Assembly (NCBI GenBank): GCA_027489455.1
Contig: JAIXZR010000097.1
Location: forward strand, 1-34,597
Direction: 5' to 3'
Length of the DNA stretch: 34,597 nt
Origin: Rubrivivax sp.
GTDB lineage: Bacteria; Pseudomonadota; Gammaproteobacteria; Burkholderiales; Burkholderiaceae_C
Position 1 is the first letter of the stretch, and each line of letters opens with the position of its first letter. This document shows, in pieces, positions 20,434 to 27,409 of the stretch. The notes beneath the pieces were generated by a model that worked only from the letters and a program-made list of their open reading frames with translations, did no database searches and was not told where the DNA came from. A program made the translations under genes and the position numbers.

Positions 20434-22089
20434 TTGAGCCTTTCCCACCCGCTGGCGATCACGCCGCGCTACGGTCAACGCACCCGCGCGCTGATCGTCG
20501 ACAGCCACATCACGACCCGCAACATCCTGGCTTCGCACCTGCGCATGCTGGGCATCGGGCAGGTCGTGCAGTGCGCGCGTGCCCGCGAGGCGTTGCGCGA
20601 GATCGACGCTCTGGGCTTCGACCTGTTGCTGTGCGAACACCAGCTCGCCGACGGCACCCTGGGCCAGGACCTGATCGAGGAGCTGCGCCGCACGGCCGCG
20701 CTGTCGCTGCGCACCGTGGTGATGGTGATCTCGGCCGATGCTTCGTACAACACCGTGGCCGAGCTGGCTGAATCGGCGGTCGACGGCTACGTCATCCGGC
20801 CGTACAGCCCGGGCGGGCTGGAAGACCGGCTGATCGCGGCCCATCGCCGCAAGCAGGCGCTGGCGCCGATCCTGGACGCCGTCGAAGCCGGCCGGCATCG
20901 CGACGCCCTGCAGCTCTGCGAAGCCCTTTACCGGCAGCGCGCGCCGCACTGGACCCACGCGGCCCGCATGGGCGCCGAGCTGGCGCTGCGCCTGGACAAG
21001 CCGGCGCTGGCGTCGGAGCTGTTCGAATCGGTGCTGGGCGTGAAGGCCGTGCCCTGGGCGCGGCTGGGCATCGCCCGCACCCTGGCAGCGCGCGGGCAGG
21101 CGCCGCAGGCCCTGTCCACCGTCGAACAGCTGCTGGCGACCGAGCCGCGCTACGTCGACGCCTACGACGTGCTGGGCAAGCTGCACGCCGAGCAGGGCAA
21201 CCTGCAGGCTGCGCTCACGGCTTACCGCCAGGCCAGCGCCATCACCCCGGCTTCGGTGCCGCGGGCGCAGAAGTACGGCATCCTGGCCTACTACGCTGGC
21301 GATGCCGACGCCGCGCAGGCCGCCCTGCAGCGCGCCGCTGCGCTGGGCGCCGACAGCCGCCACTTCGATCCGCAGACCCTGCTGCTGCTGGCCGTGCTGC
21401 ACTACCGCCGGCGCGAAGCCGACGCCCTGCAGGCCTGCCAGCTGCGCGTGGCTGAAGCGCTGGCGGCGCTGCCCGAGCCGCCCGCGCCCGCGACGCAGCG
21501 ACGGCTGCAGCGCTTTGGCCGCACCATCGACGCGCTGGCGCAATGCCTGCAGGGCCGCCTGGCCGAAGCCGCCGCGCAAGCCGCCGGCCTGGCGGCCGAA
21601 GCCACACAGCCCGATTTCGACATCGAGGCGGCGACGAACCTGCTGTCGCTGCTGACCGAACTGCACGCCGCGGGCGCGCCTTTGTCGGGTGACGGGGCCT
21701 GGGTGCGCAAGCTGGGGCTGCGCTTTTGCATCAGCCGGCATGCCACCGAGGTGCTGGCGCAGGCCGCGCAGGCGCATCCCGAGCACGGGGTCTTGCTGCG
21801 CCAGGCCCATGCCGAGATTGCCGAGATGGCCCAGGCTGCCCTGGGCCAGGTGCTGGCCGGTGAGCCGCAGCGGGCCGTCGAGCAGCTGCTGCTGCACGCC
21901 GAGGCCACGCACAACGCCAAGCTGCTGCACAGCGCAGCGGCCACGCTCACGCGCTACCGCGAGCGCATCCCCGCCGAGGCCGACCTGCAATCGCGCTGCG
22001 ACGCCCTGCAGGCGCATTGGGGCCGCGCCAGTGCCCACGCCGAGCTGGCGCCCGCTGCCGAAGTGGTGGCCGAAACCGCCGCGGGCTGA
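20434..22089 (+). CDS. Degenerate receiver-domain protein with TPR-like repeats, probably flagellum-linked
   Basis: The 551-residue protein starts at TTG 20434, with GCAGG as a possible ribosome site at 20421-20425; the first downstream ATG would destroy the receiver. Residues 17-135 form a CheY-like receiver (RALIVDSHITTRNILASHL). The phospho-acceptor position holds Glu68 (LLLCEHQLADG) instead of Asp, the acidic pair is reduced to Asp23-Ser24, and the conserved Lys is Arg122 (VIRPYSP). It is therefore probably not phosphorylated in the normal way. Residues about 140-530 are helical TPR-like repeats (LASELFESVLGVKAVPWARLGIARTLAARGQAPQAL; AYDVLGKLHAEQGNLQAALTAYRQA). There is no DNA-binding domain, enzyme domain or membrane segment, so it likely works by protein-protein contacts. 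The upstream sigma-28 promoter points to co-expression with late flagellar and chemotaxis genes. Its partners are unknown. Confidence 0.8.
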   Translation: MSLSHPLAITPRYGQRTRALIVDSHITTRNILASHLRMLGIGQVVQCARAREALREIDALGFDLLLCEHQLADGTLGQDLIEELRRTAALSLRTVVMVISADASYNTVAELAESAVDGYVIRPYSPGGLEDRLIAAHRRKQALAPILDAVEAGRHRDALQLCEALYRQRAPHWTHAARMGAELALRLDKPALASELFESVLGVKAVPWARLGIARTLAARGQAPQALSTVEQLLATEPRYVDAYDVLGKLHAEQGNLQAALTAYRQASAITPASVPRAQKYGILAYYAGDADAAQAALQRAAALGADSRHFDPQTLLLLAVLHYRRREADALQACQLRVAEALAALPEPPAPATQRRLQRFGRTIDALAQCLQGRLAEAAAQAAGLAAEATQPDFDIEAATNLLSLLTELHAAGAPLSGDGAWVRKLGLRFCISRHATEVLAQAAQAHPEHGVLLRQAHAEIAEMAQAALGQVLAGEPQRAVEQLLLHAEATHNAKLLHSAAATLTRYRERIPAEADLQSRCDALQAHWGRASAHAELAPAAEVVAETAAG

Positions 22090-22274
22090 GCCCCACACCC
22101 AGCGGCGCGGCAGCCCGGGTGCGCCGCGAGGGGGCCCCACGATCGGACCCTCGAAGATCTCTATTCACCCACGCGGTTAAGGGTTAAATTCATCGCGGCG
22201 CCGGGTCGCGCGAATCCGCGAGTGCGAATGTCAGCTGCGGGCTGGTATGCCGTCATCACAACGAGGAGTCTTCG

Positions 22275-23330
22275 ATGAAGTGCATGCATTCCTGGGCCGC
22301 CACCGCGGCCATCGTCGCCAGCTTCGGGCTCACCCCTGTCGCCATGGCTGCGCCCGCCGGTCTGGCGGTGCGGGTCACGCCCATGACCCCGGTGCTCAAG
22401 GGCGACGTCGACGTGCAGGTCACAGTCAGCGTCACCAACACCACGCGCGAAGCGCTGAGCGTTCTACGCTGGGATTTGCCGTCGGCCAGCCACGACAACG
22501 CCCTCTTCAGCATCGAACGTGACGGCGTGCCCGTGGCCTACACCGGCAAGCTCGTGAAGCGCGGGGCGCCTACGGCCGACGACTACGTGCTCATGCAGCC
22601 CGGGCAGACGCTGGACGTGCAGGTGGAGCTGAGCTCGGCCTATGACCTGTCGCGCAGCGGTACCTACACCGTGGCCTTTGCCAGCAGCGGCGCCCGCGAC
22701 GGCGTGAGCCTGCGGTCCGAGCCGGCCTACATGTGGCTGGAGGCGCGCACCGCGCTGGCCCAGCTGACGCGGTCGCCAGCGGCTGCGGCAGCCGGCCAGC
22801 GTGCCACGCCGATATTCACTGGCTGCAGTGCATCGCGCCAGACCGATCTGACCACCGCCACGGCCAACGCGCTGGTCTACGCCAACGCGGCGCTGGCCTA
22901 CCAGAACAGCGCGCGTGCGGCCACGCAGCGCTTTACCCGCTGGTTCGGCCCGGGCTCGCGCTCGAGCTGGGGCACGATCCGCACCAACTTCACCAAGATT
23001 TCCGACGCCTTCGCCACCCAGACGATCGAATACGACTGCAGCACCTGCCCGGCCGGCCCCAACGCCAGCGCCTATGCCTACGTGTTCAGGAACCAGCCCT
23101 ACAAGATCTATCTCTGCAACGCTTTCTGGGCGGCGCCGGCGCTGGGTACCGATTCGAAGGCCGGTACGCTGATCCACGAGATGAGCCACTTCACGGTGGT
23201 GGCCAACACGGATGACAACGCCTACGGCCAGTCTGCCTGTGTCAACCTGGCGCTCAACAATCCTGCCCTGGCCCTGCGCAATGCCGATAGCCACGAGTAC
23301 TTTGCGGAGAACACCCCAGCGCTGCCTTGA
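22275..23330 (+). CDS. Secreted M35 metalloendopeptidase (deuterolysin/peptidyl-Lys type)
   Basis: This 351-residue protein has a cleavable signal peptide (residues 1-26, ending AMA-AP) and a good ribosome site (GAGGAG just upstream of ATG 22275). Residues 28-155 form a beta-sandwich-like N-terminal domain, probably a propeptide (ALSVLRWDLPSA, RDGVPVAYTGKLVKRGAP). Residues 180-351 form the catalytic domain. The zinc motif is HEMSH (His301, Glu302, His305) and the third ligand, typical of aspzincins, is Asp314 in NTDDNAYG. Cysteines at 184, 255, 258, 281 and 322 suggest disulfides. The C-terminal NADSHEYFAEN is typical of the lysine-specific M35 branch, so cleavage before Lys is likely but unproven. 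The 185-bp region upstream carries its own regulatory sequence (AT-richer GGTTAAGGGTTAAATTC at about 22174-22190), although I cannot assign promoter boxes. Confidence 0.88.
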   Translation: MKCMHSWAATAAIVASFGLTPVAMAAPAGLAVRVTPMTPVLKGDVDVQVTVSVTNTTREALSVLRWDLPSASHDNALFSIERDGVPVAYTGKLVKRGAPTADDYVLMQPGQTLDVQVELSSAYDLSRSGTYTVAFASSGARDGVSLRSEPAYMWLEARTALAQLTRSPAAAAAGQRATPIFTGCSASRQTDLTTATANALVYANAALAYQNSARAATQRFTRWFGPGSRSSWGTIRTNFTKISDAFATQTIEYDCSTCPAGPNASAYAYVFRNQPYKIYLCNAFWAAPALGTDSKAGTLIHEMSHFTVVANTDDNAYGQSACVNLALNNPALALRNADSHEYFAENTPALP

Positions 23331-23859
23331 TGCGGCAGCTGCCGCCATCCTGGCCTGCGCGCTGATGCCGGCAACTCCGGCCGGCGCAGCAGCTTCAGGC
23401 AGCGCGCTGGTGTGCGCGGTGCAGGGCCCGGGCACGGTCGCGCCCGGGCAAGCGGCCCGGTTCACGATGAGCCTGCGCAATACCGGGCCCCAGCCGCTGG
23501 AGGTGCTGGTCTGGGCCACGCCCTTCGAGGGCGGCTGGTTCGGTGCCTGGCTGGAGCTGCGGCGCGATGGCGCGCTGTTGGCCTATGGCGGGCCCAGCGT
23601 CAAGCGCGGTCCGCCCCGGCCGGCGGAGTATCTGCGGCTGGCCCCGGGTGAGCAGCGCCAGGCCGATTTCGATCTTGCCCAGGTGTTCGATCTGCGCACG
23701 CCTGGCCGCTACGAAGCCCGGACGCAGCTGATGCTGCACGACGTGAAGGCGCTGGCCGCGCCCGGGGCCACGGCGCCGCCCGCCGCCCCGATAGCGTTGA
23801 ATGCCCTGAAGGGGATGACGCTGGCCTGCCCGGGCTGGGAGTTCCGCATCACGCGCTGA
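23281..23859 (+). CDS. Small secreted protein homologous to the N-terminal domain of the adjacent M35 protease
   Basis: The protein is 192 residues from ATG 23281, overlapping the protease gene by 50 nt; TTG 23302 is an alternative start. Both starts give a signal peptide (hydrophobic LDAAAAAILACALMPATPAGA, then cleavage near residue 37). The mature part aligns with residues 30-135 of the upstream protease. RRDGALLAYGGPSVKRGPP matches ERDGVPVAYTGKLVKRGAP, EYLRLAPGE matches DYVLMQPGQ, and VFDLRTPGRYEA matches AYDLSRSGTYTV. It has no catalytic motif. Two cysteines (Cys45 and one near the C terminus in LACPGWEF) could form a disulfide. The coupling to the protease suggests a dedicated chaperone, inhibitor or targeting partner, which is inference. 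I know of no named family for it. Confidence 0.75.
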   Translation: MPIATSTLRRTPQRCLDAAAAAILACALMPATPAGAAASGSALVCAVQGPGTVAPGQAARFTMSLRNTGPQPLEVLVWATPFEGGWFGAWLELRRDGALLAYGGPSVKRGPPRPAEYLRLAPGEQRQADFDLAQVFDLRTPGRYEARTQLMLHDVKALAAPGATAPPAAPIALNALKGMTLACPGWEFRITR

Positions 23860-23949
23860 CGCTCATCGGGGCGCCGCACTGCAGCCGGTCGTGCCGCCCC
23901 CGGGCGCCTGGCAGGGCGCCTGCGACAATCCCGCCGATGCCGCCTTGCG

Positions 23950-25356
23950 ATGCCTGACTGGATGCCTGCATGGACCCCCGCCGCGGTGGTGGCGCTGCTG
24001 TCGGTCCAACTTCTGTTGTTGCTGTGGCTGCTGCTGCGAGGCGGCCCTGCCCGCAGCGCGGCCGAAAGCACGGCTGCGCAGACCCGCCTGCAGATCGAAC
24101 GCCTGGAGCGTGAGCTGCGCGACGAGCTCGCACGCCAGGGCCTGGCTGCCCGCAAGGACCTGGCCAGCTTCCAGCAGATGGTGCTGGCGCAAAGCGGTGA
24201 CGTGGCGCGCACGCAGAACGAGCAGATCGACGCCTTCCGCGTGCAGCTGGCCGCCACCCAGCAGCAGCAGGACGCGGCGCTGCGCCGCTTCAGCGACACC
24301 CTGGCGGAACAACTGCGCGCCTTGTCGGACAGCAACGAGCGGCGTCAGACCGAGATGCGCCAGGCCGTCGAGACGCGCCTGACAGCGCTGCAGGAAGGCA
24401 ACGAGAAGAAGCTCGAGCAGATGCGTGCCACCGTGGACGAGAAGCTGCACGCCACGCTGGAAACGCGCCTGGGCGAAAGCTTCAAGCAGGTGGCCGACCG
24501 GCTGGAGCAGGTGCACAAGGGCCTGGGCGAGATGCAGACGCTGGCGCGTGACGTGGGCTCGCTCAACCGCGTGCTGACGAACGTGAAGACGCGCGGCATC
24601 TTCGGCGAGATGCAGCTGGCCGGCCTCTTGGAGCAGGTTTTCACGCCCGAGCAATACGCCGCCAACGTGGCCACCGTGCCGGGCAGCAACGAGCGCGTGG
24701 AGTTCGCCATCCGCCTGCCCGGCCAGCGCAGCGACGGCGCACCCCTGTGGCTGCCGATCGACGCGAAGTTCCCGCGCGAAGACTACGAGCGTCTGCTCGA
24801 CGCGCAGGACCGCGCCGACCCGCAGGCCGTGGAAGCCGCCGCGAAGGCGATCGAGACCCGCCTGCGGCTGGAAGCGCGCAGCATCCGCGAAAAGTACGTG
24901 GCGCCGCCGCACACCACCGATTTCGGCATCCTCTTCGTGCCCACGGAAGGCCTGTACGCCGAGGCCTTGCGCCGGCCTGGCCTGCTGGAAGCCCTGCAGC
25001 GCGAGCACAAGGTGATGCTGGCCGGGCCCACCACCTTGCTGGCGACGCTGAGCAGCCTGCAGATGGGCTTCCGCACCCTGGCGCTTGAAAAGCGCTCGGC
25101 CGAGGTGTGGGAAGTGCTGGGCGCCGTGAAGACCGAGTTCGGCAAGTTCGGCGATGTGCTGGCCAAGACGAAGAAGAAGCTGGGCGAAGCCAGCGAGACG
25201 CTGGACGCCGCCGCGGTGCGTACGCGCGCGATGGAACGGCGCCTGAAGGGCGTGGAAGCGCTGCCTGAAGCGCAGGTGGCCCGGCTGATCCCTGGCCTGG
25301 CGGCTGCCGACGCCTTGCCGGATCCGGCCGACGAAGGGGGCCGCGGGCTTGGCTGA
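23950..25356 (+). CDS. rmuC: DNA recombination protein RmuC
   Basis: RmuC-family proteins limit inversions at short inverted repeats and are predicted nucleases or nuclease-associated. The 468-residue protein has an N-terminal membrane anchor (residues 11-30). A long charged coiled-coil region follows (about 40-220, LERELRDELARQGLAARKDLASFQQM). The conserved RmuC core spans about 200-400 (NVKTRGIFGEMQLAGLLEQVFTPEQY; LPIDAKFPREDYERLLDAQD; AGPTTLLATLSSLQMGF). The length and domain order are normal. It has its own 90-bp upstream gap after the small secreted protein, and its end overlaps the start of the MFS gene. Confidence 0.93.
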   Translation: MPDWMPAWTPAAVVALLSVQLLLLLWLLLRGGPARSAAESTAAQTRLQIERLERELRDELARQGLAARKDLASFQQMVLAQSGDVARTQNEQIDAFRVQLAATQQQQDAALRRFSDTLAEQLRALSDSNERRQTEMRQAVETRLTALQEGNEKKLEQMRATVDEKLHATLETRLGESFKQVADRLEQVHKGLGEMQTLARDVGSLNRVLTNVKTRGIFGEMQLAGLLEQVFTPEQYAANVATVPGSNERVEFAIRLPGQRSDGAPLWLPIDAKFPREDYERLLDAQDRADPQAVEAAAKAIETRLRLEARSIREKYVAPPHTTDFGILFVPTEGLYAEALRRPGLLEALQREHKVMLAGPTTLLATLSSLQMGFRTLALEKRSAEVWEVLGAVKTEFGKFGDVLAKTKKKLGEASETLDAAAVRTRAMERRLKGVEALPEAQVARLIPGLAAADALPDPADEGGRGLG

Positions 25357-26569
25357 AGGCGCCGGGGCAGGGCAGGGCGCCGCCAACGCGGCCAGCGGCA
25401 CGCCGCCCGCGCTGGACGGCCGCGTGCTGCTGGCGCTGATCGTGGGCCAGCTGGGCCTGCACGCGGCGATGTCGGGCCTGCGCCTGGCAGCCCCGCTGCA
25501 GGCCCTGCGCGAGGGCTACAGTGCCTGGGCCGTGGGTCTGCTGCTGGCCTTGTTTGCCGCCGCACCGGTGGTGCTGGCGCTGAAGGCCGGGCGGCTGGCC
25601 GACCGCTGGGGCTACCACCGGCCGTTGCGGCTGTCGGCGGCCATCGCCCTGGCCGGCATGCTGATGGCGGTGCTGGCCAGCCGCATCACGGGGCCAGGCC
25701 ACTTCGCGCTGCTGTGCCTGGCCGCCACGCTGGCCGGCAGCGCCGCCAACCTGGGCATGCTGGCCACGCAGCGCACGGCCGGGTTGGCGGCCCGCAGCGA
25801 CACCGATCGGGTGCGCATCTTCAGCTGGCTGGGGATCGCGCCCTCGTTCGCCAACGTGCTGGGCCCCGTGGCGGCGGGCTTCATGATCGACGCCCAGGGC
25901 TTCAGCGCAGCCTACCTGCTGTTGCTGGGCCTGCCGCTGGCCACGGTGCTGAGCGTGCGCAGCGTGCCGCACTGGCCCCGGCCGGCGCCAGCGGCCGCGG
26001 TGCCCGGGCGCCGGGCCTGGGACATCCTGGACGCGCCGGGAATGAAGCGCCTGCTGCTGGTGAACTGGCTGTTGTCCATGTGCTGGGACGTGCATGCCTT
26101 CGCCGTACCCATCCTGGGCCATGAGCGTGGCTTTCAGGCCAGCACCATCGGCCTGGTGCTGGGCAGCTTCACCTTGTCCGTCACCGCGGTGCGCATGGTG
26201 GTGCCGGCGCTGGCGCGCCACATGCACGCCCCCTGGGTGCTGCCCGCGGCGATGCTGGGCACGGCCGCCGTGTTCGTGGCCTACCCCTTTGCGGCCACGC
26301 CGGCCTGGATGGGCCTGTGCGCCGTGCTGCTGGGGGTGACGCTGGGCGCGGTGCAGCCGGTGGTGATGAACACCCTGCACCACCTGACGCCCGACCAGCG
26401 CCATGGCGAGGCGCTGGCCTTCCGGTCGATGGCGATCAATGCATCCAGCACGGTGATGCCCCTGGTGTTCGGTGCCAGTGGGGCGGTGGTGGGCGCCGGC
26501 GTGCTGTTCTGGGCCGTGGGTGCCGCCGTGGGCAGCGGGGCCTGGCTGGCCGGGCGCTTCAGGCCCTGA
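25349..26569 (+). CDS. MFS transporter, substrate unknown
   Basis: The 406-residue polytopic protein has about twelve hydrophobic segments and the MFS loop 2-3 signature GRLADRWGYHRPL (near residues 80-92). The second half starts after a cytoplasmic loop (PAPAAAVPGRRAWDILD, near 215-230). The frame begins with TTG 25349, overlapping the rmuC stop by 8 nt. A GTG at about 25423 would remove a hydrophilic, Ala/Gly-rich N terminus (AEGAGAGQGAANAASG) and is a possible alternative. A drug- or sugar-exporter role is typical for the family, but the specificity cannot be read from the sequence. Confidence 0.83.
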   Translation: MAEGAGAGQGAANAASGTPPALDGRVLLALIVGQLGLHAAMSGLRLAAPLQALREGYSAWAVGLLLALFAAAPVVLALKAGRLADRWGYHRPLRLSAAIALAGMLMAVLASRITGPGHFALLCLAATLAGSAANLGMLATQRTAGLAARSDTDRVRIFSWLGIAPSFANVLGPVAAGFMIDAQGFSAAYLLLLGLPLATVLSVRSVPHWPRPAPAAAVPGRRAWDILDAPGMKRLLLVNWLLSMCWDVHAFAVPILGHERGFQASTIGLVLGSFTLSVTAVRMVVPALARHMHAPWVLPAAMLGTAAVFVAYPFAATPAWMGLCAVLLGVTLGAVQPVVMNTLHHLTPDQRHGEALAFRSMAINASSTVMPLVFGASGAVVGAGVLFWAVGAAVGSGAWLAGRFRP

Positions 26570-26614
26570 GCCTGGCCTGACCCTACAGGCCCTTCGGGCC
26601 CTGAGCCTGGCCTG
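26562..26614. repeat. Two direct copies of an 18-bp sequence with a hairpin between them, in a convergent intergenic gap
   Basis: GGCCCTGAGCCTGGCCTG occurs at 26562-26579, spanning the MFS stop codon, and again at 26597-26614, 35 bp apart and identical. Between and overlapping them, GGCCC-TTC-GGGCC (about 26589-26601) can form a 5-bp GC hairpin. The site separates the convergent MFS and glutaredoxin genes, so it may act as a bidirectional terminator. There is no T-run. Confidence 0.55.
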
Positions 26615-26631
26615 GCGCGACGCGCGCAGCG

Positions 26632-27327
26632 CTAGAAGCGCAACCCGCCTTCGGGCACGGGTGGCGGCGGGGGTGGGGGTGGTGCCGGGCGGCGCGCGGC
26701 CGGTGCGTTGCTGGCCACCGCCGAAGCAGCCGCTGCCGGGCGCGGCGGCTGCTCCACCAGCGCGGTAGGCGCCGGCGGCTGCCAGCCCCGCGGCAGCCTG
26801 TTGTCGCGCGGGTAGCCGGCGGCGTCGATGTACGCACCCCAGTCGGTTTCGGAAAAGCCCCGCAGCGCCTGCGCGCCGATCGTCAGCGCCGGCACGGTGC
26901 GCCCGCCGACCAGACCCGTCAGTGCCTGGGCGTCGGCTTCGGTGCCGATGCGCCTTTCGCGGTAGGGCACGCCCCGCTGCTGCAGCCACTGCCGGCCGCT
27001 GTCGCAGGCCGGGCAGTCGTCCGACGTGTACAGCGTCACCGGGAATCGCTGCGCCAGCTGCCGCAGCTCGATCGGCAGGTTGGCCGCGGGCTGGGCCGCG
27101 GCCGCCCGCGCACCCGGCGTGCGCCCGATGGGCGTGACGTTCAGGCTGGTGTCGGCTGGCGGGCGGTCGGTGTAGGTGACGCGGCCATCGGCGCCCAAGA
27201 TCTTGTACTGGGCCCCGGCCGGCAGGGCGCAGGCCAGCAGGCCCAGCACCGCGGCCAGGGTGCGCAGCGGGGCGGGGCGGCGCGCGGCCGCGGCCGGGCC
27301 GGCGGGCGTGAAGGCAGGCAGCTTCAT
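26632..27327 (-). CDS. Secreted DUF4124-glutaredoxin fusion protein
   Basis: The 231-residue protein starts at ATG 27327, the point where a signal peptide begins; the frame continues upstream only as antisense to prlC. The signal peptide is residues 1-39 (LRTLAAVLGLLACALPAGA). It is followed by a DUF4124 segment (YKILGADGRVTYTDRPP, 41-57), a common envelope domain in proteobacteria. A glutaredoxin/thioredoxin-like domain follows with active site CPAC (Cys105, Cys108) and cis-Pro loop TVPALTIG (Pro146). The C terminus is proline-rich with an eight-proline run. It probably acts as a periplasmic thiol-disulfide protein; its partner is unknown. It lies 82 bp upstream of, and convergent with, nothing on the plus strand except the MFS gene end, and it sits downstream of prlC on the same strand. 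Confidence 0.83.
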   Translation of the reverse strand: MKLPAFTPAGPAAAARRPAPLRTLAAVLGLLACALPAGAQYKILGADGRVTYTDRPPADTSLNVTPIGRTPGARAAAAQPAANLPIELRQLAQRFPVTLYTSDDCPACDSGRQWLQQRGVPYRERRIGTEADAQALTGLVGGRTVPALTIGAQALRGFSETDWGAYIDAAGYPRDNRLPRGWQPPAPTALVEQPPRPAAAASAVASNAPAARRPAPPPPPPPPVPEGGLRF

Positions 27328-27409
27328 CGAGGGGCCTCCGTACGGGCTAGCAAGGTGCCGGTGGGTTGCCAGGGGGCAGGGTGGGGCGATCGGCGAGCGT
27401 ACCGGCCGC

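Noticed and set aside
20377..22140. Long minus-strand open frame opposite the receiver/TPR gene
   Set aside because: It has no recognisable domain and is rich in Gln/His/Arg as expected for antisense; the plus strand has a receiver, TPR pattern and promoter.
23283..23292. GCCGATAG near the end of the protease gene as a second sigma-28 promoter
   Set aside because: It lies inside coding sequence, the last base differs, and no TCAAG/TAAAG element lies 11 nt upstream.
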